From: JABJMC01 sp964459205
Lineage (GTDB): Bacteria; Patescibacteriota; Gracilibacteria; UBA1369; UBA12473
Length of the DNA: 29,587 nt
Reading direction: 5' to 3'
NCBI GenBank assembly: GCA_964459205.1
Contig: CAYWKJ010000014.1
Location: 1 to 29,587 of the forward strand
Below are positions 16,542 through 24,567 of this stretch, piece by piece. The notes under the pieces were generated by a model, which ran no database searches, was not told the origin of the DNA, and saw only the letters and a program-made list of their open reading frames with translations. The number at the start of each line of letters is the position of its first letter. Within the stretch, counting starts at the first letter, position 1. The position numbers and the translations under genes are program-made.

Positions 16542-17660
16542 ATGCAGGCACCTGGAAAACTTTTAGCCATCGCCCTAGGCGGACACGCCACCATTGACCC
16601 TCACAATCCTGATAAAAGTGTCGAAGCCCAAGAAAAATACATGGAAGGAGTTACTAATGAAGTTTTAGATGTAACAAGCGCTGCCGCTGAAGAAGATTAT
16701 AATGTCGCTTTAGAAACATACGGCAGCGGACCTCAGACTGGACTTATAATGAAGCGAGCAGCCAGAAGTGAGCAACCAACTGAATTAGAAGAAGGAATGC
16801 CTCCATTGCCTTTGCGATATGCCTCCATGGATCTCATCGGATCACTGGGTATGACTTTTCAATTAATGACCGAAAATCGTCGACAGCAAGTTGCTGACTG
16901 TTTAGGAAAAGAAATGCTAGGAAGTGTAGTCGTTCCAACGTCTTTCATTATCGACCCAAGAACCATGAAGCCTACTAAACCAGTAGGAGAGCCTTTAAAT
17001 GAAGCCCAAATTAGAGATAGAATTGCCGCCGGGCTAGTTATGGGTACCGATATCGATAATGTTGACGGCAGGGGCATGCGCGTTTTAGTTCCCTCACCAG
17101 AACTACTCGAAACGTTTACTCCAGATTTAGCAAGTGCGGCAAATAATATTAGAAATCGTCTCACAGCCTTTGCTGGTGGAACTGGCGGACGCGCCCTAGA
17201 AAGGCTAATTGATGGATTTTTAGTCGCCCGTAACGCCGTAATCGACAAAGACCGTGCAATGCGCCAAATTATGCTGGATTTACTTAGACAATATGGCATT
17301 GAATTTGATACTGCAATATTCCTTACTGACGCTGAGTTTATGGTGCAGAATTACGCCTTAATACATCAGGCCTTAACCGCCGTCCCAGAAGGAGAAACTA
17401 TTCACCAAGACGATTTAGCACGAGCCACTGCCGCTGCGCAACCGATTCATCGCACCACATCTCAGGAAATGCGTGAATTATTTGATACAGAGGGAGCTAT
17501 AACTGGCGGAGCCATCGCCAAAATCGATTCAGCTTGCACCCTCTTAGAACAAGGAGCTGTTCGTCGCGCCATTATCTGCAACCCGCAAAATTTTGGTGCC
17601 ACATTACTTGGCCAAGACGGGACTGGAACTGATATTACGTTAGGCGAAACCTGGGGCTAA
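16542..17660 (+). CDS. Divergent carbamate-kinase-like protein
   Basis: The 372-residue protein follows the carbamate kinase branch of the amino acid kinase fold in order: ALGGHA (11-16; family GGNA), GSGPQTGL (family GNGPQVG), a helix with SMDLIGSLG, PTKPVG, GRGMRVLVPSP, AVIDKD with Lys at 236, IFLTDAEF and GGAIAKID with Lys at 327 (family GSMGPKV). Carbamate kinase interconverts carbamoyl phosphate and ADP with carbamate and ATP. Two conserved Asn residues in the glycine loops are replaced by His and Ser, the GGGG-P loop is altered to AGGTGG, and the protein is about 60 residues longer than usual. No arginine deiminase genes are nearby. Activity and substrate may differ. ATG 16542 is preferred to an in-frame TTG at 16536. 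Confidence 0.78.
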   Translation: MQAPGKLLAIALGGHATIDPHNPDKSVEAQEKYMEGVTNEVLDVTSAAAEEDYNVALETYGSGPQTGLIMKRAARSEQPTELEEGMPPLPLRYASMDLIGSLGMTFQLMTENRRQQVADCLGKEMLGSVVVPTSFIIDPRTMKPTKPVGEPLNEAQIRDRIAAGLVMGTDIDNVDGRGMRVLVPSPELLETFTPDLASAANNIRNRLTAFAGGTGGRALERLIDGFLVARNAVIDKDRAMRQIMLDLLRQYGIEFDTAIFLTDAEFMVQNYALIHQALTAVPEGETIHQDDLARATAAAQPIHRTTSQEMRELFDTEGAITGGAIAKIDSACTLLEQGAVRRAIICNPQNFGATLLGQDGTGTDITLGETWG

Positions 17661-18052
17661 ATCTCACACCCCGCCATCCACAAAGCCACTTTAGCCGCAT
17701 CTTTTCCTCGCCCAATCCGCGCTTCGGCTAATTTGATTGAATTCACCATCAAAACTTCAAAAGCAATCGGTAAATCATATTTAAGCATTACTTCACGAAC
17801 CCCATCCACACACGCTCGGCAAATCATGTCGTAATGGTCGGTTTCACCTTTAATTAAGCATCCCAGGGCCAGTAAGGCGTCATATTCACCAGTTTTTGCC
17901 ATACGTTGGGCAATTAATGGAATCTCAAACGCTCCGGGGACCCTTTCAATCTCATAGTTTACTTCTTTTTCATTCAAAACCTGCTCAGCCTCAAGCAACA
18001 TTTTCTCGGTAATTTCATTATTGAATTTAGAGACAATTACACCAATTTTCAT
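17657..18052 (-). CDS. ribH: Lumazine synthase
   Basis: The 131-residue protein carries the lumazine synthase motifs VPGAFEIPL, GCLIKGETDHYDMIC with the catalytic His, and a C-terminal ARIGRGKDAA helix. It condenses a ribitylaminopyrimidine with dihydroxybutanone phosphate to 6,7-dimethyl-8-ribityllumazine. It is shorter than the roughly 154-residue norm, mainly at the N-terminus, and the usual T-x-EQAIERAG segment is replaced by NSIKLAEARIG. The start lies 2 bases after the ribE stop, so the two are cotranslated. Its TAG overlaps the TAA of the convergent carbamate-kinase-like gene within a shared CTAA. Confidence 0.92.
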   Translation of the reverse strand: MKIGVIVSKFNNEITEKMLLEAEQVLNEKEVNYEIERVPGAFEIPLIAQRMAKTGEYDALLALGCLIKGETDHYDMICRACVDGVREVMLKYDLPIAFEVLMVNSIKLAEARIGRGKDAAKVALWMAGCEI

Positions 18053-18054
18053 AT

Positions 18055-18630
18055 TTAAGAGTTTAGTTTTTCTAAGTAACGAGCCAGCATATCTACCTCT
18101 AAATTAACACGCGCATCCACCTTTAATTCATCCAAATTAGTGTTTTCGAGTGTGTGTGGAATCAAAGCCACTTCAAAAGCATCGTCTTTTACTTTACTAA
18201 TTGTGAGACTCACTCCATTTATAGCAATCGAACCCTTGTGAGCAATATATTTAAGCAAATGTAGGGGCGGAGTAATTTCAATTCGCTGACCATCCTCATC
18301 ATTTGTAATATTCAAAACCGTTCCTATCCCATCAACATGCCCCTGCACAAAATGGCCGCCCAAACGATCGCCAACTTGTAACGCACGCTCTAAATTAACC
18401 TGCGCCCCAACCTCAAAATTACCCAAAGTCGTACCCCCCAAAGTTTCTGGCATCACATCCGCCACAAAACCACCATCAGAGACTGTTGCGACCGTCAAAC
18501 AAACTCCATCAATAGCAATACTCTCACCAATTTCAGGCGCAAAAGAAGCCTTAATTGCGAACTTTTTACCATCGTCAGTCTCGATAATTTCCGAGATGCG
18601 ATTAACTGATTGTATTAGTCCTGTAAACAT
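18055..18630 (-). CDS. ribE: Riboflavin synthase alpha chain
   Basis: The 191-residue product begins with the invariant MFTGLIQ and consists of two similar lumazine-binding barrels. The first holds SIAIDGVCLTV and GDRLGGHFVQGHVDG; the second holds SIAINGVSLTISKV and ends with NLEVDMLARYLEKL. It dismutates two lumazines to riboflavin, using the product of ribH. ATG 18630 is chosen because the conserved N-terminus starts there; an in-frame ATG at 18663 would add 11 unmatched residues. The earlier-step genes ribA, ribB and ribD are not in the window. Confidence 0.96.
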   Translation of the reverse strand: MFTGLIQSVNRISEIIETDDGKKFAIKASFAPEIGESIAIDGVCLTVATVSDGGFVADVMPETLGGTTLGNFEVGAQVNLERALQVGDRLGGHFVQGHVDGIGTVLNITNDEDGQRIEITPPLHLLKYIAHKGSIAINGVSLTISKVKDDAFEVALIPHTLENTNLDELKVDARVNLEVDMLARYLEKLNS

Positions 18631-18639
18631 AGTGAAAAA

Positions 18640-18645
18640 ATGATA
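18640..18645 (-). promoter_or_regulatory. Putative -10 box of ribE-ribH
   Basis: TATCAT on the minus strand predicts a start about 3 bases before the ribE ATG, so the leader would be almost absent. No clear -35 box. The 122-base ribE/ssb divergent gap otherwise holds AT-rich sequence, including TATTCT at 18733-18738, a possible -10 for ssb with an 8-base leader. Confidence 0.45.
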
Positions 18646-18752
18646 GCTTAAGTTAACAAGCAAATACAGTTCATTTTTTATTCATCTTTTTGTTAAAACT
18701 AGTTCATCTCAATTTGCTAACGTGGGGGACACTATTCTTAACCCCAACAATC

Positions 18753-19139
18753 ATGCGCAGTGTGAATAAAGTCATACTCATGGGGAATCTCGGCGCCGAC
18801 CCCGAGATGCGATCCACTAAAACGGGGAAAACCGTTACCAACTTTTCCCTCGCCACTAATAACGAGTGGAAAAATCAGGAAGGCGAAAAACAACGCACCA
18901 CTGATTTTCACAAAGTCATTGCGTGGCAGGGTCTGGGTGAAAATTGCGGCAAACACCTCAAAAGAGGAAGTGCTGTTTATATAGAAGGTCGCCTACATAA
19001 CCGTTCCTACGAGGACAAGGACGAAAAAAGGCACTATGTAACAGAAGTGACCGCCGAAAAAGTCCACTTCATCCAATCCAAACGCACCAAAGATGGTGAG
19101 AAAATTGGGATTAAAGAAAATGAGGCAGTGGCAGCGTAA
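18753..19139 (+). CDS. ssb: Single-stranded DNA-binding protein
   Basis: The 128-residue product is an SSB with one OB fold: SVNKVILMGNLGADPEMRST at the N-terminus, TNFSLATN, WQGLGENCGKHLKRGSAVYIEGRL and a final strand VTAEKVHFI. SSB coats single-stranded DNA in replication and repair. The tail after the fold is only about 20 residues and ends in KENEAVAA. The acidic D-D-D-I-P-F tip, which recruits partner proteins in most bacteria, is absent. The start at 18753 fits the conserved N-terminus; the reading frame is open further upstream (to 18690) but would add unmatched hydrophobic residues. A strong hairpin follows the stop. Confidence 0.94.
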   Translation: MRSVNKVILMGNLGADPEMRSTKTGKTVTNFSLATNNEWKNQEGEKQRTTDFHKVIAWQGLGENCGKHLKRGSAVYIEGRLHNRSYEDKDEKRHYVTEVTAEKVHFIQSKRTKDGEKIGIKENEAVAA

Positions 19140-19147
19140 ATTCTAGT

Positions 19148-19175
19148 CAAGGCGGGGAGAAAGCTTCCCGCCTTG
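19148..19175 (+). terminator. GC-rich hairpin after ssb
   Basis: CAAGGCGGG (19148-19156) and CCCGCCTTG (19167-19175) pair perfectly over nine bases, extendable to eleven by a G-U and an A-T pair. No T-run follows on either strand, so it is not a classical intrinsic terminator. It may still end ssb transcripts or protect their 3' ends. The next predicted transcript starts 25 bases later. Confidence 0.6.
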
Positions 19176-19187
19176 AAACACAAACGC

Positions 19188-19193
19188 TATACT
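19188..19193 (+). promoter_or_regulatory. Putative -10 box of the GT2 gene
   Basis: TATACT ends 6 bases before ATG 19200, so the transcript is predicted to start at the start codon. A -35 match at normal spacing is not seen. Confidence 0.5.
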
Positions 19194-19199
19194 ATCCAC

Positions 19200-20138
19200 A
19201 TGAAACTTAGCGTCCTCATCCCAACTTACAACCGGCTAGATATCCTTAAAAAGACTCTCAAAGTCCTTGGGGCACAGAATTTAGCTAAAAAAAATTTTGA
19301 GGTAGTAGTAATTAATGATGGCAGCACTGATGACACCAAGGATTGGCTCAATTCTTACTCGGGAAAACTCAACCTAACTGTTCTTAACCAAAAAAACTCC
19401 GGGCAGGGGATTGCTCGTAACAATGGTCTCAAAAAGGCTCAAGGAGACATCATATTATTCCTGGGGGACGACATGATTCCCGCACATCCCGATTATCTAA
19501 AAATGCACGTTGAAGAGCACACCAAACACTACGGCCTCGAAAACGCGGTCCTAGGACGCATTGACTGGCCACCAGAACTTGAACAAAACGATTTTATGAA
19601 ATGGATGACAAATGGATCTTCAATTTTTGGAAAGTTTGGGGGGCACCAATTCGCTTACGAAAAACTCGATCGTGGGGAAACTCCTGATTTTAACTTTTTC
19701 TACACTTCTAACCTGTCACTTAAACGAAAATTTCTAGGTGACGACCCTTTTGATGTTGATTTCAGCAAATACGGTTGGGAAGATATTGAACTTGGCTATC
19801 GACTTCAAAAAAACAAAGGAATGAAAATGATTTACGCAAAAGAAGCACTCACTTATCACGATCATCCCATGGACTCATCAGGACTAAAAAACCGCATGAT
19901 TGCTATTGGGAAATCCGCCCACATCATCGACCAAAAATACCCAGAACTTAAAAAACTTCCCGGCTTTTGGAAAAAAATCGCGTTCTATATGTTGTCCAAC
20001 CCACTCAGTCTTTTTGTAATTTGGATCATAAACACTCTTTCCGGAAAACGACTACAAGCTCTTTATTACTATGCTTTATCTAAAAACTACTTCCTAAAAG
20101 GAGTAAAACAGGGTATAATATATAAAAGAGAAAACTAA
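19200..20138 (+). CDS. GT2 family glycosyltransferase
   Basis: The 312-residue product is a GT-A-fold family 2 glycosyltransferase. It starts with SVLIPTYNRLDIL, has VINDGSTDDT, the donor/metal motif LGDDMIP (a DxD variant) and a later GWEDIELGYRL, the ED motif likely to supply the catalytic base. A C-terminal hydrophobic stretch (about 265-285, NPLSLFVIWIINTL) suggests membrane association. It probably adds a sugar in surface polysaccharide or glycoprotein assembly, in keeping with the O-antigen-ligase-like gene two places downstream. The donor and acceptor cannot be read from sequence. ATG 19200 fits both the family N-terminus and the -10 position. Confidence 0.92.
   Translation: MKLSVLIPTYNRLDILKKTLKVLGAQNLAKKNFEVVVINDGSTDDTKDWLNSYSGKLNLTVLNQKNSGQGIARNNGLKKAQGDIILFLGDDMIPAHPDYLKMHVEEHTKHYGLENAVLGRIDWPPELEQNDFMKWMTNGSSIFGKFGGHQFAYEKLDRGETPDFNFFYTSNLSLKRKFLGDDPFDVDFSKYGWEDIELGYRLQKNKGMKMIYAKEALTYHDHPMDSSGLKNRMIAIGKSAHIIDQKYPELKKLPGFWKKIAFYMLSNPLSLFVIWIINTLSGKRLQALYYYALSKNYFLKGVKQGIIYKREN
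20114..20119 (+). promoter_or_regulatory. -10 box of the lipoprotein gene
   Basis: A perfect TATAAT lies inside the end of the GT2 gene and predicts a start near 20126 with a 27-base leader. The leader holds TTTCCTCCC before the ATG, the opposite of a Shine-Dalgarno sequence. The -35 region is weak. Confidence 0.55.
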
Positions 20139-20152
20139 CTTTCCTCCCAAAA

Positions 20153-21577
20153 ATGCGCAAAATAGTCGCAATTACCGTCATTTTGGCGCTCACTCTAGGC
20201 GCTCTGGCTGGCTGTACCAAAGAAACAACCACCACTACAACTATAAAACAAGATCCGGTGGAACTCACTTATTATCGCTTATTTGATGATGAAGACATTT
20301 TTGAGCCTCTAATTCGAGAATACCAATCCGAAAATAGTCACGTAACTATTAATTATCGAAAATTTACTGATCCTGAGCAATATTTAGACCTAATTATCAA
20401 TGAACTCGCTGAAGGGGAGGGGCCAGACATTTTTTCTATGCATAACAGCTGGTTTACTCAGCATCGTAAAAAACTAACTCCTGTCCCTAGCACTCTCATT
20501 ACACCAGAATCATTTGAAGATGTTTTTGTAAGTGTTGCGGCTGATGATTTGATTATGCCAACTGATGACGGAATTGAAGCTGTTTACGGGTTACCAATGT
20601 ACGTGGACACTCTTGCACTCTACTACAACCAAGACCATTTCGAAGACGCTATCCCCTCACGTGGAAAACCAGCCCCAACCTGGGAAGAGTTAACCGAAGA
20701 CGTTTACAAATTAACAAAATCCGACAACAGTTTTGAAAGGTTTGAGGTGGCTGGAATTGCTATGGGACGATCTGACAATATTCTGCGCGCTATTGATATT
20801 TTATATCTGTTAATGATCCAGTTTGGCACTGAATTCTATGATGAAGCCTACACCGAGGCAACCTTTGCCGATATCGGTGGAGCTGGAACTGGCGGCCTCG
20901 AGTATCCAGGAATCGAAGCCCTTAGTTACTTTACACAATTCGCACTACCAAGCAGCAAGTATTACACCTGGAACGCTTATTTGGCTGACGACGATAGTGC
21001 CGAACAAGAAGTTAAAACTTTTGCCAGAGGTAAAGTTTCTATGATTATTGGATATTCTTATCTTTATGAAGAAATCATGGATCAAATCGATGAACTAGAA
21101 ACAAAGGGACAAAGCTCAATCACCAAAGACACTATTCAAATCACAGAAATCCCACAGGTTGAAGATCCTGAAACCAGCACTGAAAAACGCGATACTTATG
21201 CCAGCTATTTTGCCGAAACTGTCGCTCGAACCTCTGAAAACTCTGAAGAGGCGTGGAAATTCCTAAGCTATCTAGTTGAGGCAGAAAATTTAGCTCATTA
21301 CAATAACGAGACCAATCGACCAACCAGCCGCCGCGATATGATTGAAGAACAAAAAGAAGATGGAATTTATGGAATATTTGCCGAACAAATTGGGTACGCG
21401 GAAAGCTTCCCAATTGCGGATGCTGATGCTTATGCCGAAATCTTTGCCGAGGCTATCGATGCCGTTGTTAACACCGCAGACCCTGACGATGCGCTTAAAG
21501 ACGCTCAAGACGCGGTCAATCTTTACATCCCGTCTACGGGGCTTTATCCTGCTGTTGTCGTAACAACTGCGGAATAA
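20153..21577 (+). CDS. Family-1 solute-binding lipoprotein
   Basis: The 474-residue product has a lipoprotein signal: MRK, a hydrophobic core and the lipobox LAGC with Cys at about 21, then a Thr-rich linker. The mature part resembles sugar-type ABC binding proteins (SBP_bac_1): YYRLFDDEDIFEPLIREY, EGPDIFSMHN, YGLPMYVDTLALYYN, PTWEELTEDVYKLT, a VSMIIGYSYL segment and late EEAWKFLSYLVE. It is probably anchored outside the membrane and binds a carbohydrate-like ligand. No permease or ATPase gene is adjacent. It lies between the GT2 gene (14 bases) and the O-antigen-ligase-like gene (10 bases). Confidence 0.93.
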   Translation: MRKIVAITVILALTLGALAGCTKETTTTTTIKQDPVELTYYRLFDDEDIFEPLIREYQSENSHVTINYRKFTDPEQYLDLIINELAEGEGPDIFSMHNSWFTQHRKKLTPVPSTLITPESFEDVFVSVAADDLIMPTDDGIEAVYGLPMYVDTLALYYNQDHFEDAIPSRGKPAPTWEELTEDVYKLTKSDNSFERFEVAGIAMGRSDNILRAIDILYLLMIQFGTEFYDEAYTEATFADIGGAGTGGLEYPGIEALSYFTQFALPSSKYYTWNAYLADDDSAEQEVKTFARGKVSMIIGYSYLYEEIMDQIDELETKGQSSITKDTIQITEIPQVEDPETSTEKRDTYASYFAETVARTSENSEEAWKFLSYLVEAENLAHYNNETNRPTSRRDMIEEQKEDGIYGIFAEQIGYAESFPIADADAYAEIFAEAIDAVVNTADPDDALKDAQDAVNLYIPSTGLYPAVVVTTAE

Positions 21578-21587
21578 ACCTCCTTTT

Positions 21588-22751
21588 ATGCTCAAGAAAC
21601 TGCGGCCCAGCCAGGTTTTATGGGTAATCACCTTGTGGATTATCCCTTTTTCGGTCTTTACAACCCTGTGGCAAGGTGCTTATTTCACACAGGGGAGTCA
21701 TAATCCATACCTCAGTTTTAGTATTTACTTAGGAGAAATCTTTGTTTTTCTAACGCTCGCCGCCTGGCTAATAGAGGCTTTACTAAGCAAGCGAAAGACT
21801 AAATTTCACAAAAAATCTCTCATTATAGCGGGTATTATTCTCGCTTCATCACTGATTTCCATCATCTTTTCACAAGACAAAATAGCCTCTTTATTAGCGC
21901 AAATTCACATTGCCGCTGGATTATCTGTTTTCCTCCTGATAAAGCACAAAATCACCACTCTCCGAAAGACCCAAAAAACCTTAATTTATGCCCTTGCTTT
22001 TCAAAGTTTACTAGCCATCGCTCAAGTCATTCTTCAAAAATCCATTGGACTTTCCATAATAGGGGAGTCATTGATCGGAGCAGATATCGCTGGTGTGGCC
22101 AAATTCTCCTTACTCGGGAAGACTTTTATCCGTGGTTATGGGACTTTACCTCATGCCAATTTACTAGCTGGGTTCCTTGGTTTAGGAATTCTTTTAACCC
22201 ACGAATTACCAAAAAAACAACTTTGGCGCGGACTTAAAATTATTCTATGGATTGGATTCCTTTTGGCTTTTTCTAAAGGCGCCGTTCTGGCATTAATAAT
22301 CGCGCTACTAATCGCCAAGCGCATCCCTAAAAAAATCGGCTATTCACTAATAGGCGCCATCTTAATAACTATTATAATTAAATTAGGATCCAGTGAGACC
22401 GTCATCGAAAGATTGCAATATATCAAAACCAGCCTAGCTATGTTAATTGCCAAACCATTTGGGGTGGGGCTTAGTCAGTTTACAGCTCATCTTCAAGAAT
22501 TCTCCAATCTCAAGCTGCAACCATGGCAGCATCAACCAGTTCATAATATTTATTTTTTAGCAGGCAATGAACTCGGGATTTGGGCCGGAATAGGCCTCTG
22601 CGGCGGAATCATCTATTATCTAAAAACCCATTACAAAAAACTATCCTTTCTTCTGTTCTTCATAGTGATCGGTTTTTTTGATCATTATCTAATAAGCCTC
22701 CCACAAGGACTTATGCTCAGTGGGTTATTAATTGGGATGACTAAAGATTAA
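21588..22751 (+). CDS. O-antigen-ligase-like polytopic membrane protein
   Basis: The 387-residue product has about ten membrane helices. It carries the family layout of Wzy/WaaL proteins: YGTLPHANLLAGFLGLGILL, a KGA-containing helix, then a large extracytoplasmic loop with VGLSQF and QPVHNIYFLAGNELG before the last helices. Such proteins polymerise or transfer lipid-linked glycans on the outer face of the membrane, and in some lineages glycosylate proteins. The neighbours suggest surface-glycan assembly. The last 11 bases overlap the 3' end of the convergent fmt. Confidence 0.88.
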   Translation: MLKKLRPSQVLWVITLWIIPFSVFTTLWQGAYFTQGSHNPYLSFSIYLGEIFVFLTLAAWLIEALLSKRKTKFHKKSLIIAGIILASSLISIIFSQDKIASLLAQIHIAAGLSVFLLIKHKITTLRKTQKTLIYALAFQSLLAIAQVILQKSIGLSIIGESLIGADIAGVAKFSLLGKTFIRGYGTLPHANLLAGFLGLGILLTHELPKKQLWRGLKIILWIGFLLAFSKGAVLALIIALLIAKRIPKKIGYSLIGAILITIIIKLGSSETVIERLQYIKTSLAMLIAKPFGVGLSQFTAHLQEFSNLKLQPWQHQPVHNIYFLAGNELGIWAGIGLCGGIIYYLKTHYKKLSFLLFFIVIGFFDHYLISLPQGLMLSGLLIGMTKD

Positions 22752-23655
22752 CTTCAATAAAATTATTTTGGCCGCGCATAAATTCTCCAACTAACAAGGC
22801 TTTTCTGCCTTCTAATTGCAATTCTTCCAACACAAACAAACCCTCCTTAGATTCTACAACCACATCATCGCCATCCATTCGGATCTTACCCGGATTATTT
22901 GCCGCACCTTCTTTGACGCACCCCTTTAAAATCTTTAAACGCTTTCCTTCAAAAGTAGTATAAATCCCAGGCCACGGCGTATAAGCTCGCAATTTTTGAT
23001 CAATTTCCTGGGCTGTTTCATTTTCCCAATCAATCTCGCCATGCTCACGCTTAATAATCGGCGCATAAGTAGCCTCCATTTTATTCTGATTTTGCGCCTC
23101 GGCATTCCCGGTCATAATACCAGGCATAACCTGAGCTAATAATTCTGCTCCAACATCAGCCAAACGAGCTCTAAGCAAAGGAGTCGTATCATCCTCAATC
23201 GGCGTCTCAGCTACCGCAAAAACCGGTCCCGCATCCATTTTTTTAACCATCCGCATCACAGAAACACCTGTCACTTCATCCCCACTCAAAATCGCGGCCT
23301 GAACAGGGGAGGCCCCACGATATTTTGGCAACAAAGAAGCATGAACATTTAAACTCTCATATCGCGGCACATTCAAAACTTCCTCCGACAAAAAATATCC
23401 ATAAGAAACCGCCACCAAAAAATCCATCTCCTTTCCCACCAATTGGTCATGATCATGCATCACTGTTAAACCCATCTCTTCAGCTGCTACCTTAACCTCA
23501 CAAGGAGTCAAAACTTGTTTTCTCCCAAGTTTTTTATCAGGCGGCGTCACCACCCCCAAAATTTCAAACTCATTATCGATTGCTAAACGCTTCAAAACTG
23601 TTGTTGCAAACTCGTCAGTGCCTAAAAAATAAAGGGTAATCTTAGTATTAGTCAT
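22741..23655 (-). CDS. fmt: Methionyl-tRNA formyltransferase
   Basis: The 304-residue product formylates initiator Met-tRNA using 10-formyltetrahydrofolate. The catalytic residues are present: Asn 103 and His 105 in SLNVHASLLPKYRG and Asp 141 in KKMDAGPV. The N-terminal Rossmann-like start is ITLYFLGTDEF. The C-terminal OB-fold domain begins near residue 205 and includes YTPWPGIYTTF. Presence of fmt implies formyl-Met initiation, which bears on the lack of ribosome-binding sites here. ATG 23655 fits the conserved N-terminus; the frame is open to 23688. It is divergent from the next gene across 51 bases. Confidence 0.96.
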   Translation of the reverse strand: MTNTKITLYFLGTDEFATTVLKRLAIDNEFEILGVVTPPDKKLGRKQVLTPCEVKVAAEEMGLTVMHDHDQLVGKEMDFLVAVSYGYFLSEEVLNVPRYESLNVHASLLPKYRGASPVQAAILSGDEVTGVSVMRMVKKMDAGPVFAVAETPIEDDTTPLLRARLADVGAELLAQVMPGIMTGNAEAQNQNKMEATYAPIIKREHGEIDWENETAQEIDQKLRAYTPWPGIYTTFEGKRLKILKGCVKEGAANNPGKIRMDGDDVVVESKEGLFVLEELQLEGRKALLVGEFMRGQNNFIEVNL

Positions 23656-23706
23656 AAATGCAATTTTGAGATAAACTAAAGCGGTCAAATCCTATTGTAC
23701 TTTAAA

Positions 23707-24567
23707 ATGAGCCTTTTAAGAAAAATTATTGCCGCTTTAATGGTTATCACCTTTATCCCTGTAGCCTTTATGGGAGCTTTTGCCCTGGGAGTAATTGAAA
23801 CCTATTTAAATCCTGACTTTTATCAAAGCAAACAGTTTGAAGAATTGTTTTATGAAGTGATTGTTGAAGAAATTTCCTCACAATTAATCAGCTCTCAACC
23901 TGAATTAGATGAGTTTCTCGAACCAGAGGACATTATGGAAGAGGTAAAAATCGTCATCCCTCCAGAAATGATTAGTAACGCTATTGCCGATGTGTTTAAT
24001 CAGTTAGAGCAAATCCCGCTTCCAGACGAAATTATTATTTCAACCGAAGAACTTAAGAATAATTTACCATTGGTCGCAGACCGAATTTTTGCAGAAATAA
24101 CTCCAGATCTACCAATAGACACCAGCGCGCTTGAAGAAGAATTCCAACAAGAATTAATTGATTACATCCCACCACGAATTATACTTCCGCTATCAGAGCT
24201 ACCCGATAATGCAAGACAGGGGATTGTTATAGTCCTACTTGGCACCCACCATGCCACCACTTCTTTCTTAACTACGCTCATAATCCACATTGTTACCATT
24301 GGATTCTTAATCTGGAAACCATTTAAAAGCAGCCTACGCTGGATGGGGCATCCACTTATTTACTCAGGTGTGCTTTTAATTGGATTCTTGCATTTAATAA
24401 GAACCGCCGCCCCTCAAGTACACAGCCTAGCCGCTATCACTATCCAACCAATTTCTGAATTCATGTATTTATGGGCCTGGGGCTATGTCGCAATTGGGGT
24501 TGGGGCAATAATTGCCAGCTTTTTCTTACCTAAACAACAAGATGAACGAGAAAATCAAGTTCAATGA
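23707..24567 (+). CDS. Unrecognised membrane protein with extracytoplasmic domain
   Basis: A 286-residue protein with an N-terminal helix (about 5-30), a strongly acidic soluble region of about 145 residues rich in Glu, Pro and Ile (for example DEFLEPEDIMEEVK), and three further helices (about 177-195, 215-235 and 250-272). The soluble part probably faces outward. I do not recognise the family. ATG 23707 is preferred to an in-frame TTG at 23695. It ends in UGA, one of only two such stops in the window, and overlaps the next gene by 26 bases, so the two are probably cotranslated and may act together. Confidence 0.8.
   Translation: MSLLRKIIAALMVITFIPVAFMGAFALGVIETYLNPDFYQSKQFEELFYEVIVEEISSQLISSQPELDEFLEPEDIMEEVKIVIPPEMISNAIADVFNQLEQIPLPDEIIISTEELKNNLPLVADRIFAEITPDLPIDTSALEEEFQQELIDYIPPRIILPLSELPDNARQGIVIVLLGTHHATTSFLTTLIIHIVTIGFLIWKPFKSSLRWMGHPLIYSGVLLIGFLHLIRTAAPQVHSLAAITIQPISEFMYLWAWGYVAIGVGAIIASFFLPKQQDERENQVQ

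Noticed and set aside
18690..18752. Upstream extension of ssb giving 21 extra residues
   Set aside because: The extension starts with a non-ATG codon, is hydrophobic and does not match SSB; the family N-terminus begins at ATG 18753.
20140..20152. CCTCC tracts before the starts at 20153, 21588 and 28653 as a new initiation signal
   Set aside because: Only three clear cases. They would not pair with a normal anti-Shine-Dalgarno, and CT-rich sequence is common here.
21691..22071. Repeated 11-mer AGGGGAGTCAT (near 21691 and 22062) as a direct repeat or attachment site
   Set aside because: Both copies are coding sequence in one membrane-protein gene, with no flanking mobile-element signs.
24565..24567. 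UGA read as an amino acid, as in some CPR lineages
   Set aside because: UGA terminates this gene and the one ending at 26631 at sensible lengths, and no gene contains an internal in-frame UGA.
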